Position numbers and translations under genes: made by a program. Below, piece after piece: positions 22,667-33,378 of a DNA stretch of 64,000 nucleotides. The notes under the pieces are model-generated. The model had not been told where the DNA came from. It did not search any database and saw only the letters and a program-made list of their open reading frames with translations. This stretch comes from Rhynchospora pubera (taxonomy: Eukaryota > Streptophyta > Magnoliopsida > Poales > Cyperaceae): the NCBI GenBank assembly GCA_028095005.1, contig CM051461.1:166318574-166382573 (forward strand). Direction: 5' to 3'. Within the stretch, counting starts at the first letter, position 1, and the number at the start of each line of letters is the position of its first letter.

Positions 22667-25600
22667 TCAAGCTTCAAGATAGACCTCTATTTCTTCAATT
22701 TGGGTCACCTCTTCATCTCCATTTGTTCCCAAGCCATCGTCGCTTCCCTTTATCACTGGATTCTCATTTTCATCATTATGTCCGGCAAACTGTATACCTC
22801 TATACCTTTTAGCACATAACACAAACAGAATGAAACCAAGTACATTGAGCAAACCAATGAGAAAGTAGAAGTTGTCCATGCGACCATGGTTGAGGTTATC
22901 TGCAATCCAACTCTCCCTGCTTTCTTTCCCTGATGCCTTAATGATAACTGTCACAATTAGTTCACTCAAAAAGCTCCCTGCTGACATAGATGCAACATAT
23001 AATGCACTTGAGAAGCTCTTTAATCCATCAGGGCTCTCCTTGTTGAAGAACTCCATCATGCCAACATAGGTAAAAACCTCTGATCCACCAACCAAAACAT
23101 ATTGAGGCACTTGCCATAGAATGCTTAAACTACTGGAAGCCTTGCACCTATTAGCGCATACTCTTTGATGTTTCAACCTATAAATTTCAACAAGTCCGGC
23201 TGAAAACATAGCCACGACTGAGACTATGAACCCAATCCCCATTCTTTGGAGCTCGGTGAAGTCCTTCTTGAGAACTTTTAGCATGAAAGGGGAGATGCAG
23301 AATTGATAGAGAACAATGAAACCTGATACACCAAGTATCTCAAACACGTTCATGCTGCCAGGCGGTATTTGGAGATTGGAAACAGCTTTGTTCATGGCTT
23401 CGCCTTGTTCAATAAATACTGATGACATCTGGTTATATGCAATAGAGTATACTACAGTGCAAATCCAGATTGGGAAGAGGCGAAGAATGCATTTCACCTC
23501 TTCAACTTGTGTCACTGTGCATGGCGCCCATTGCTTGGATGATACTTTTTGCATACTTTCAGAAGATAATGCCGGATGCAGCACCACAGCTGCTTTGTCT
23601 AAACATCTATGAAAAGGAAGAGGTAATTGAATCAGATAAGTGTTTCCGTAAACCCAACCTTTTAAGTAAACCAAGAGATTGAAATGAAATTGAAAAGGAC
23701 GATCCAATATTTGGTTCTAATTAACCATGAAATGAAATATCATGTCTCTCATTGCCAGAAAGGATTCAAATTAAGCATACATTTATAAAATTTTATGAAG
23801 GGACTGACAGGAATTAGTTGCTATAATAGTTTGACATACATTTTTTCTTTACAAGTTTGCTTTGGTAAAAAAATCAAAGTCAATATATAGTTAATTTATA
23901 AGGAATGTCAAATTACTTAAATTCCGGAGTATGGACTATCTTTCTCATGGAACAATTCTTCCCATTGTCCTCATACAAGTACTCTGCCTGCGGTGCCTTA
24001 ACCGTTCTATTCTCGACCGATGCAACTATAACTTGGCTAATCCTGACAAGTGGATTGCCTCCTGGGTTAAAATACCTAAAATGTAATGTTCCTGAAAAGA
24101 AAAGGACGACACCGAGGAAAGATGCTGCTGCAGAAAAGGCAAAAGAAAGTGCCCACCGACCCTTATCTTGTAAGTACGTTAGGACAATATCGGAAAATAA
24201 ACTGCCGACATTGTTTGCCACAAAGAAGTAACTGAAGAATGCCATTTTGGATTTTTGTTCTTCCAGGGACTCTGCATCAAATTGGTCTGCACCGAAGGCC
24301 GTCATAGCCGGCTGGTATCCACCATTTCCAAGAGCTATTTGGTAAATTGACATGTACAAAATAAGTGCCTCAAAATGAGTTGGTGTTTTGCAACTTTTGG
24401 AGTTAGCCTCATACGAGTAACATGAATTTTGAAGGAGATAGTAGGACGTGAAGGATAGCTCGACCAAGCCCTGAAATTATGACAGATATATATTTCAGAG
24501 TTAATTTTTGTTATCCTTCTTATAAACTAATTTGCAAACTTTGAAGTTTGCACATCATTGAGTGTGGAACTCTGGGAATTCAATTTCATTGAATTAGCCA
24601 ATTAACTTTTTTAGTATTTTAATATAACCAATTCTTTTACTTTTTAGTATGGTCTTACTAGATTTGATTCACTCTTATTTTTCTCCAACTGGATTGTATT
24701 TGCCATATCAATTTGCTTACTTGAAATAATAGTAATGAGGCCTAAATTAATAGGCACCCCGTTTATACATAGAAACAGTTTTTATAGTGATTAACACGTA
24801 CAGTAAAAAAGATGAACTGAAAGATGATACAAGTCTTGTATCTGCCCCAATATGAGTCACTGATAAATGCTCCAACAATGGAGAACATATACGCAGTTCC
24901 TACCCAATTGCTCACACGGTTTGCTGCATCAACATTCTCCATATACATTACTCTGGTTAGAAATAGTACCAAATTTGCGGCGACACCAAAGAATGCAAGT
25001 GTTACCAGCCCTTGGTTCACTGTTTAATCAAATTGACGATCTCAGCACTTGCTGTTACAATTAAGTTGAAATCGACACAAATGATTTACTAAGAACATGG
25101 GATTGAATCAAATAAAACTAAACAAATATGTAGACTATCATGTTATATACAGACTGCATGTAAACTGTGAGGTGCCATGACATATCGATCGGGGCTTATT
25201 TCATTCTGTTACATTCTGCTATTAATTGTCATGTATATCTGGTTCCAGTTCACATCTAATATTACACAAATCTTTTGACCAGCTTGAAGAACAGAAAAAT
25301 AAAAATAGAAATTGCATGTGATAGAATACCCAATAAGAGCACTGCAGCAAACCAACCACCAGATTTGCTTCGGGCAGCGGGATTCCCATACCAATCAACA
25401 GAACCATCCCTGGTGCATAAATCTTTCCCCACCTTCCCCTTCTCACACCTGTTAGGCGTCTCTTGTGGCTGCAAGCAGAAGATTTTCTCACTAATTTGAA
25501 TTCATTGGTTCTCCTATATAAATACTTATATTTTGTTAATTGGAGGAAACCTACAGAATTTTATTTGGATTGCATATTTGCATTTGAAGTATGTGAGTTG

Positions 25601-26588
25601 ACTTGCTACATACATATGTCCACATGCATCGTGCACAATTCATTGGTTTTTTTATAGAATGTAGGATTAGTGATAAATCATGCACCGTCCTTAAATTTCC
25701 AAATTACTGAAGTTCATTTTTACTCTCTCTCATTTTGGTAAAACCTCATTATAATTTTTACTCCTATGTAAGAAATATTTCAAAAAAGAAAAAAGAGCAC
25801 GAGTTTTAAAATTTTTTTGAAGAAACTTTTAAAAAATATTAAGATTGATGAATCCCTTTTTCATGTTTTGCTTACACCTTATCTTATCTCATCAACAAAG
25901 AAGAAATTGCAATTTAATTGAGTGTTTCTCTTTTTATTTTCTTCTTTCTCTCTTTTGAAAGTAGCCAGAAAGCCTACAATTACTTCTCATCCTCAACATA
26001 AAATAATCAGAAGTAATTCCGTGAAGATAACAAGGAGATCAAACAAGTTTTTTTTGGAAAATGCAGAATTTTTTGTAAAATGTTGTTCGCCACTTCATGT
26101 ACATATTCAATTGAATTAGTTCACAAAGCCAAAAAGCCAAAAAGCCAAAAGGAATTTAAGGCCTCTTATAATAGCTACACAAATTGCCGCATCAACAGTG
26201 AATCAGAAACATTCTGAAGTCGTCAGACAGATTTTTTTTTATTTTATTGATTTATTTGTTTAACTTTTGCTGCCACATAGCGAAGGAGGTCATATATACT
26301 ATATAGCAGTTGTTTCGAACAAATCTTAGAATCAATCACAATGCAAGTTCACATCTATTCGAACGAAGTTTTTCAGAAATTCTAATCTTTGAGCACTTAG
26401 ATTGAATTTAAAAAAAAAATTTGCAATATTTGGGAGCAAGAACTCAAAGGGGATGCAAAAAATAAATCATTACTGGATATATATGCAAGAATCTTACACA
26501 GGCTAGCTAGAGACGGAGAGAGCAAGGTGTAATTTCTAAATTTCTAAGCATATGCACTTACCTCTACTATTGCCATGTCTTCAGCCAT
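22667..26588 (-). CDS. NPF7-like: NPF (NRT1/PTR) family transporter, NPF7 type
   Basis: A plasma-membrane-type major facilitator of the plant nitrate/peptide transporter family. Exons in coding order on the minus strand: 26588-26562, 25468-25330, 25019-24802, 24470-23917, 23606-22667. GT-AG junctions and phases (0, 1, 0, 2) give 625 aa. The first exon encodes only MAEDMAIVE. Family marks: SDSYWGRYKTC after the second helix, IALGNGGYQP at 173-182 followed by FGADQFD, FFSYFFVANNVGSL, PVTQVEEVKCILR-like wording before helix 7, and an acidic tail (EEVTQIEEIEVYLEA). The first-helix ExxER/K proton-coupling motif is absent; the segment reads LLLVNQGLVTLAFFG, as in the NPF7 group, where Arabidopsis NPF7.3/NRT1.5 acts in nitrate and potassium loading of xylem. 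The substrate cannot be read from sequence. No frameshift or stop is seen. Confidence 0.92.
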
Positions 26589-27063
26589 GATCAACCTCTC
26601 CAAGTCTTTGGAAAATGCTCCCTTTTGTTTCTACTCAGGGGAGGCTTCAGTGCTAGTATTGTACTATTTTTGGCCTTATGTTATCGGCTAGAGGGGTTTC
26701 CGAAATTATGAACTTGGACTAGGTTCTTGTAACGGTAGTTACTGCAGCCTAAAGTGGCAATTGTTCCTATTGTCCAGAGCAGGTCTCTTACACACTTTCC
26801 TGAGTGATCAAGCGTGTAACTGGGTTTCTGATATCCTCCGTACCGTGTTATTGTTAAATATGTACCGCAAAGGGTAACTAGTAAAAGTGCTACTGAGTTT
26901 TATTATTATATTTTTAATTACAAGACCTTTAGGTATTCCTTAATTAAAAATCAGCATTCACATAATATTGATATCTAGTATTATCATCTACTGTGCAATT
27001 TATGTGACCACATAATATTACACGTACTTGGCTCTAATTTATCCAAAATATATTATGAGCAAC
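26589..27063. other. Upstream region of the NPF gene
   Basis: This should contain the promoter and 5' leader of the minus-strand transporter. I cannot point to a clear TATA box and see no other gene. Confidence 0.4.
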
Positions 27064-27494
27064 TGAGCAAGATTCCAATACCACACTTTTTTGGTAACAA
27101 AAATGCCACACATTATTTTTTATTTTAAAATTTAAACTTTAAAATATAATCGTCCGATCTGAATCGTTGATCTTCTTCATTTTAATGATGGATATGTTGT
27201 CATAAAATTTTATATTTTTTTAAGTTTATTTAACGCTTCATCAAAATGTCAAAAAAGAACAAATCAAAATAACTATAGTAGATAAATTCTAATTTGTTCA
27301 TTTTTTAAACTCCTGATCAAGTATCAAATATATTAAAAAGTATAGAACTTTATGACAATACATCCATCGTTAAAATGAACAAGATCAAAGGTTTAGATCG
27401 AAAAATAGTGTTTTAAAATTTTTTAAATTTAAAATAAAAAAATAAAGTATGACATTTATGGTATAAAAAAAATGTGGTACCAAAACCTTGCTCA
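27064..27494. mobile_element. Foldback MITE, TGAGCAAGRTT type
   Basis: Long imperfect inverted arms run inward from tgagcaagattccaatacca (27064) and from the complement of the right end (tgagcaaggttttggtacca). They include matching inner segments such as cgtccgatctgaatcgttga against a gatcaaaggtttagatcg region. A clear target duplication was not found, so the ends are approximate. Confidence 0.6.
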
Positions 27495-28991
27495 TATATT
27501 ATTTTGTGGACATTCTAAAATAAAAGTTTTTAAAAAATAAAGCAATAATAATAATAATAATAACAAGTTTTCAAAGGCTCCAAATCCTTCATCCAATTTA
27601 ACACACGCCGGACTACCGGAGTCATATGTCATTTCCTCTTCAGTTGTAAAATGTTCCCGAGTTTAAACAGCTGTGAGTTGACGTACCGGTTATATCATGA
27701 CACGAACGAGTAGTTTGACAACACGTCAAATGCCACAGAAGATCTTGCTCTGCTTACCACAGAAAATGTCACCAAACCAAACGGTGGTGCTATTACACTT
27801 GTTCGAGTTACAACTCAAAAAAAAAAAAAAAAAAAAAATATTACACTTGTTCGAGTTCAGGTTTGTCTTCATTTTGCATAATCGTTCGCTAGGCTCCATG
27901 CAAATGTTGTTCGCCATATGCGCTGTGCTACCCCTAAAATATGAAAAATGACCATTTAAATTAGAAAAATTAATGGGTGATGTCTTTATACAAGAAAAAT
28001 GGTCTAATATTTAACTGTCACCAATTATTAAAACTAAAATAGCATTGAGGTAGTGCTTGTTTGTATCAAATATACAGTAATATGGATAATTAATATGATT
28101 ATCCATAGCGTCAAATAAACACTAGCAAGATTGTTTGTATCATTATATTTAATAAAAAAAATGATGATAATTACATGCATCTCAGCACTAAATATTCATA
28201 CGACATGAACTTAACGTAAATTTCAATATTTTTCTTACTAGTGATAAGATAGGATCAATTTAGTATAAATTGCAAAGTTTAAAAATCAAATGATAATTTT
28301 AAATATGTAAGGACTGAAAGAACGGATTACATTTAAGTACCATTATGTAATTTACTTAACCTTTTAATTTGAACTGGGTCTGAGAGAGGAAGCATGGCGC
28401 ATCACAGAACCTTTCCAGTTGACAGTTACAGAATAAACAAAATGGGGCTTTTTGTAGGCTTTGGACCTCCTATTGATCAGCTTATGGGCCTAATACTTAT
28501 ATGGATAAACAGTCCTAGGCTCCTAACTCGTCTGGATAATGGCATAAGCATAGCGGACGAACATTTTCTAAGTTTAAACATTATTTAGCTCAAAATCACT
28601 TAATTTAAGTGTTCTAAAGTTGAAAGAAAAAGATGTTCAAACCAGAATTTCAATTAGAATGAGAAGTTTGTATATGTATTTGCAATTCAAATTGAAATTG
28701 GAAAACGAATGCCCGTTATCTAAATTCAGAAAAGTGCTGGCAAGGCAGAATGAGTTGCTCTATACAGCTATAACTATAAGACTATAACTGCATTGCAGCC
28801 GTGTTAGTTCTTATATGAACCAAATTATTGTACTCGAGAGAACTGATTCTACAGGGTTAAATTGGATTATCAGGGATATCGGATATGACACTCCCTGATA
28901 TAAAATAGGAATATTATATATCCTCTTTTGAAAAATTTTGCTCCTCAAAATATCTTCAAATTATTTTAATTTGGTAAACTCTCCACTAAAA

Positions 28992-29022
<31 letters not shown>

Positions 29023-29429
29023 CTGAATGAATAAACGCATTGCGCAATAGCGAAGTTTACATTTTAAGATTACTAGAGTAGTTTCAACAATAAATATAGA
29101 AGTTTTTGTAATAACGATATGTGAATTATTCAGTTTTTAATACAGTAATAATAATTGATTGATAGTAGTTTGTTAAATGCGTATTAACGATGTCAAGTGT
29201 GCATTAATTTCTGTGTACTCCAAGTTGGTTTTCTAACTTTATATACTTAAATTAATAAATCTTTTTCGTGCTTTATTTTTTTTTACCAAAAAGACAACTT
29301 GCAGAAAAGACCGCCAAAACAACCAATCTTTTAGTACAGCACATATATGTTTACAATAAAATACGATGGCACAAAAAACCAACAAAAAACAGGGAGGATT
29401 CCTTAATATGTTGCATTTTTCTGTGTGAT
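27495..29429. other. Gene-free stretch
   Basis: AT-rich sequence containing microsatellites (aat repeats near 27546-27563, gaa repeats at 29001-29021) and the poly(A) insertion at 27810-27838. The open frame at 28394-28588 (64 codons) has no family marks. Confidence 0.35.
27810..27838 (+). mobile_element. 29-bp poly(A) insertion with 19-bp target duplication
   Basis: The direct repeat tattacacttgttcgagtt occurs at 27791-27809 and 27839-27857 without mismatch. Between the copies is only acaactc followed by 22 A residues. This is the structure expected when a LINE machinery starts target-primed reverse transcription on a poly(A) tail and stops almost at once. Confidence 0.7.
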
Positions 29430-29615
29430 CGGCAAATGGGGTTATGTCCGTATGGCAGTGTAAAGCGCTGCCTGGCCTTCTCTCGGCAAATTGTGGGTCC
29501 GGATTCGACCGGTCTGTTGTGGCCTCATGCTTGTCTCCGGCCTGATTGGACTGCAGGTATATCATTGTCTTTCTTCATAAAATATCTCTTTCTTTTTTTT
29601 AAAAAAAAAAGAAAA
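29430..29615 (+). mobile_element. Candidate tRNA-derived SINE
   Basis: A GC-richer segment begins with an A-box-like tggcagtgtaaagcg (about 29453) and has a B-box-like ggattcgacc (about 29500). It then reads cctcatgcttgtctccggcc and continues into a CTTTCTT..ATAAAATATCTCTTTC tail and an A-run at about 29600-29610. The order head, body, A-rich tail fits a plant SINE. I found no target duplication, so the limits are approximate. Confidence 0.45.
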
Positions 29616-29679
29616 ATTGAGGTCCCGTTTGTCTCTCCATAAAATATTATTTTTTTATATTTATTTCCCTATTACTATT

Positions 29680-29690
29680 GGGGGGGGGGG
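29680..29690 (+). repeat. Run of eleven G
   Basis: An uninterrupted G homopolymer in AT-rich sequence. It may be polymorphic in length or a sequencing-error site. Confidence 0.8.
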
Positions 29691-30015
29691 TAAGATTTAC
29701 GGTCTTCTTGGATTAGTTCATACGTTAGTGGCTTAATGGGCTGAATTTATTACTAATTTGCACACAAATTCTAACTTATGGATCCATTGGGATCATAATC
29801 TTTTTTTTTCTCTATTAAATGGTTCACAGTGGCAGCATAACTACGTCCAGGTCACTTGAACAAAGAAAAAAAAATACATATATGCTGAATGTTGATAAAA
29901 TATAAAAGGAGATAAAATTGTTCCATTCAAGTCGATCGTAAAAGAAGCAAGTCTCGCATTGGTCGATACTTCTAAATTTCTAATAATATATTTTATCGAA
30001 TAAGATACTTCTAAT

Positions 30016-30172
30016 GGGTGCGTTTGGATGGGTGTGGGAAGAAGGGAAGAAGGGAAGAAGTGGGAAGACGTATTGGGAAGTGTGTAATTTTGTAAAGAGT
30101 TTGAATTGTTTATATTTTTTTTTCTTCTTCCTTCTTCTTCTTCTTCTTTCTTTCAACAATCCAAACACACCC
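30016..30172. mobile_element. Tourist-like MITE, GGGTGCGTTTGGATG family
   Basis: Ends GGGTGCGTTTGGATGG and ATCCAAACACACCC are flanked by the 3-bp repeat aat (30013-30015 and 30173-30175). The interior (gtgtgtaattttgtaaagag) is shared with the copies at 1963, 7456 and 37281. Confidence 0.75.
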
Positions 30173-30355
30173 AATAATGGGTAATTCTGTCATGGATACT
30201 TTTTTTACGTGAGCCTAAATCTAGACCATTCATTCAAAATAATGAATGATTGTGATTTGATTGGAGTTTAAATAAAAAATCTAGATTTGAGCACACATGT
30301 ATCAGTTCGAATCAAATAATTAAGCATATCTCCATTTATACGAAGGAGCCCATTT

Positions 30356-30643
30356 ATGTTTCTGCTTCATGAATATGTTATTTTCTGGACATTTTTTATA
30401 ATATCAAGCCTTGTTCCGATTTTAGCATTTTGGATTTTAGGAGTTTTAGCCCCGGTTCGTGAAGGACCAAAGAAGTTTTCGAGTTATGAATCAGGTACAG
30501 AACCTATGGGGGATGCTTGGTTACAATTCCGAATTCGTTATTATATGTTTGCTCTTGTTTTTGTTGTTTTTGACGTTGAAACAGTCTTTCTTCATCCATG
30601 GACGATGAGCTTCGATGTATTAGGTGTATCTGTATTTATTGAA
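30356..30643 (+). pseudogene. ndhC: Truncated plastid ndhC inserted in nuclear DNA (NUPT)
   Basis: The ATG at 30356 opens a frame that matches NAD(P)H-quinone oxidoreductase subunit 3 (NdhC), the first membrane subunit in the plastid ndhC-ndhK-ndhJ unit. Recognisable blocks are [36 protein letters not shown] and FDVETVF. The match stops after about 96 codons at FIE; the real protein has about 120 residues and a third helix. From there the frame runs through unrelated sequence to a stop at 30718. No frameshift or stop lies within the 96 codons, which suggests recent arrival, though several residues (for example LHPWTMSF) differ from what I remember. It is surrounded by MITEs, so this is nuclear DNA, not plastome. 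Confidence 0.85.
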
Positions 30644-30718
30644 TCCCTGGCACTCTGGCAAAATTATCCAGGATATATAAAAATTGTTCTTTGTAACAAT
30701 TACAACCCTCTATGTTAA

Positions 30719-31069
30719 TAATCTCAGAAAAAAATTGTTGTATGGCGGCAGATTTGCGAATAAATTTCTAATAAGAACTAATTGAAAATAAAGAACCTAG
30801 AAATGGACGGAGTTATTGTTAATCACATACTTTTCTATATCTGAGAGAATAATTCTGTTATGGATACATAGGGAAAAATTGACAAAAAGAAAAGATACCA
30901 AAAAAAAAAAAAGAGAGAGATGTTGTTGTCCCCAAGACCAACACTGGACATAAGCAACTTTCCATCTAAAATTTTCCCAGGCAATAACCCAATTCATTCG
31001 CGAAGAAATTGAGAGGTAAAATTATAAGCGTGAAGTTAAGGAAAAACACAACAACTACAACAACATGAG

Positions 31070-31103
<34 letters not shown>
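30719..31103. other. Gene-free stretch ending in a microsatellite
   Basis: No gene. Some of it could be further organelle-derived sequence that I cannot recognise. Positions 31069-31103 are gat/aat repeats that run into the foldback element. Confidence 0.35.
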
Positions 31104-31104
<1 letters not shown>

Positions 31105-31508
31105 GAGGATTGCTAAAATACTATGCATAGCACGGATGGTTTTCGTACTACGAATTCGATCTTGCATTTCATATTTCAAACAACCGATCCAAACCGTTCA
31201 TTATATTCTTCATATTGAAATCTCATTAGAAAACAAATTTTACATTTTTTTGAATTTTTTACTATTTTTCTCAGATTTTTGAAAATCACAGTTATTGAAG
31301 GGTCCAGAATTTATTAGATTAAGTATTTTCAAAAATCCGAGAAAAATAGTAAAAAAAATTAAAAAAATATAAAATTTGGTTTCTAATGAGATTTCAAGAT
31401 GAAGGAGATAATAAACGGTTTGGATCGGTTGTTTGAAGCATGAAGTTCAAGAACGAATCCGTAGCACGAAGGTCATCCGTGCTATGCATAGCATTTTAGC
31501 AATCCTCT
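31104..31508. mobile_element. Long-arm foldback MITE in an AAT microsatellite
   Basis: The first 150 and last 150 bases are near-perfect inverted copies of one another. The left begins agaggattgctaaaat and continues to actatgcatagcacggatgg; the right ends with its complement, with one difference (actat against gctat). The centre is AT-rich. It is flanked on both sides by aat repeats, so the target duplication cannot be separated from the microsatellite. No coding capacity. Confidence 0.8.
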
Positions 31509-31706
31509 AATAATAATAATAATAATAATATTGATTGAAAGTAATACTGATGATGATAATTGGAACACTGATACAGTTATAATGACAATGATAATAACAA
31601 TGATGACGAGGACGACAAGACGATAATGATAAGAAAGTACTAACATTGCTATAATGATGTCAATCATAGTGATACAAAAATGATAATAATAGTGATATGG
31701 ATTTGT

Positions 31707-31869
31707 TGCTCCGTTTGGATGGCTTCTTCCCGGAATAAGGAATAATCACTTTTTACCAATAAATTTATTTCTAACCATCCAAACTCTTCACAAAAGTTAC
31801 ACACTTCCCAATAAATTTCTTCCCTTCTTCCTTCTTTCTATCTTATTCTCAACGCATCCAAACGGAGCC
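31707..31869. mobile_element. Tourist-like MITE, GGCTCCGTTTGGATG family
   Basis: The right end is CATCCAAACGGAGCC; the left is TGCTCCGTTTGGATGG, with its first base changed. The 3-bp repeat tgt flanks it at 31704-31706 and 31870-31872. Confidence 0.75.
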
Positions 31870-32255
31870 TGTAATATCCCCAACTTTGTATAATCCCTTG
31901 CTATTAACCAATTGGATTTGCAATATATAAAAAGTTTGGATCTTAAAACCAAAAAAAAAATTGCCTCTCCATTCATTAATTCTAAAAGATGAACACGTAC
32001 CCTTTGGATGATAGTGAAATCATTGATCTTGTTCTATATATTTGCAAGGTACTAAATTTACGTTAAAAATAAAACTTTTCTAGACCCGGTTTGTATTTTT
32101 CCTGATGAATCAAGACCATTTATATTTTTAAAGGATAATATACTTTTCAAGCATAATTTACCTTTTCTTTCATTTATTGTGAACCATTTCTGAAGATGCG
32201 ACAAAATGCACAGGTTAGCGAAAGCGTCACAATACTCTCAAGTCTCTAAGTCTTC

Positions 32256-32587
32256 GGGTGTGTTTAGATGAGCCATGAATAAAGAATAAGAATAAGAAAT
32301 TTCGGTATACGTGCTTATTCAAATTCCTTATTTTTATACCATGGTTTTGTCAGTATAAGAATAAGGGTCCAAATTCCTGAGTGAAAGGTCGCAGGTTCGA
32401 AACCCGGCTGGGGGGTCTTTCATAGACATTTAATTTAAAAATAAATAAATTGGGTGGCTTAGACCTCCAATTTATCTTCAAAAAAAAAGGGTCCAAATTC
32501 CTTATTCTTGTGTTGTTTAGGTTGTACAAGAATAAGAATAAGCACGCATACCGAAATTTCTTATTCTAAGCTTATCCAAACACACCC
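32256..32587. mobile_element. MITE with GGGTGTGTTTAGATG ends, interrupted by a SINE
   Basis: The left end gggtgtgtttagatgag and right end cttatccaaacacaccc are flanked by ttc (32253-32255 and 32588-32590). Both arms carry the same longer inverted sequence (aagaataagaaatttcggta, then tacgtgctta, against its complement). The insertion at 32379-32486 lies between the arms; without it and one copy of its duplication the MITE is about 208 bp. Confidence 0.75.
32379..32486 (+). mobile_element. tRNA-derived SINE, 5'-truncated
   Basis: Flanked by the exact 16-bp direct repeat aagggtccaaattcct (32363-32378 and 32487-32502). A perfect pol III B box, GGTTCGAAACC, lies at 32394-32404, followed by cggctggggggtctttcat and a tail reading tgggtggcttagacctccaa ending in about ten A. 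The A box is missing, so the copy lost its first 30 or so bases. Confidence 0.8.
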
Positions 32588-32634
32588 TTCATCATTAGGT
32601 CCTCTCTTTCGGTCTTTTACTTTTGCTCTCTAGA

Positions 32635-32782
32635 GGCTCCGTTTGGATGAGAGCAAGAATAAATAAATAGTTTTTTTCTACTCTCAAATTTATTATAAAC
32701 AATTCAAATGTTTCACAAAGTTATACACTTTCCAATACTTATTTTCTTATTCCTCTTATTTTCACACCATCCAAACGGAGCC
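32635..32782. mobile_element. Tourist-like MITE, GGCTCCGTTTGGATG family
   Basis: Ends GGCTCCGTTTGGATG and CATCCAAACGGAGCC are perfect, and the interior is shared with the other family members. The flanks (aga to the left, tct to the right) do not form a direct repeat, so the target site has either mutated or the true ends lie slightly further out. Confidence 0.7.
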
Positions 32783-33162
32783 TCTGTTATTTTCTTTTAT
32801 TTATTTGTACACTCGGTTCCTACTTCCAAGCTCTGGATTGGGTATAATTGGGTCCAATCACGAGAATCTTTACAGTTATACTGTTGTAGTAAATTAGTAA
32901 TTAAAAAAGAAAGGGTAATTAAGGGAGAATTGACTTGGGATTATAATGGAATTTTTGAATTCTACATGCTCCACATCCAGCGCTGAACCAATCACAACCC
33001 ACGTTGTCTCCTTAATTTCCTTCATAATCATCTCCCTGCTCAGGAGTCCAGTTTGGCAAGCCGCTGTCATGACCACCTACCAAACAGCCTTTCTTTCATA
33101 ATTGAAATATATAAAAAGCATAGTACAATCTTTTTCTGATGCTGCATCTCACTTCTATATTC

Positions 33163-33361
33163 TTTTTTTTTTAAAGGATCGGTGGCAAAGCACCACACCG
33201 GAAAATTTTATTAAAAATAAAAATATTTACAAAAGAGTTAGAAGAAGAAAAAACTAAAGCCTATACAAATTCTAAAAAATCAAAGCACAACAAAAACTAG
33301 ACATGTTTTGTCCATAATTATACACATGTGCAGATCTCTTTAAATAGAAGCTCCGGAGGAG
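33163..33361 (-). mobile_element. 5'-truncated LINE (L1-like 3' UTR)
   Basis: Flanked by the exact 17-bp direct repeat atctcacttctatattc (33146-33162 and 33362-33378). On the minus strand it contains ttttgtaaatatttttattt and then ttaataaaatttt, a hairpin (ggtg-tggtgctttg-ccacc type) and a poly(A) end. This is typical of plant L1 3' UTRs. No coding sequence remains. Confidence 0.75.
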
Positions 33362-33378
33362 ATCTCACTTCTATATTC

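Noticed and set aside
22667..23707. Single-exon 346-aa transporter starting at the ATG at 23707
   Set aside because: The first 34 residues are intron. The true exon starts at 23606 after an AG acceptor and joins upstream exons in phase.
29268..29642. 124-aa plus-strand frame as a gene
   Set aside because: It runs across a SINE-like segment and homopolymers; no protein family resemblance.
30356..30718. ndhC as a functional 120-codon gene
   Set aside because: Only the first 96 codons match; the rest is unrelated and lacks the last helix. The location is nuclear, with MITEs on both sides.
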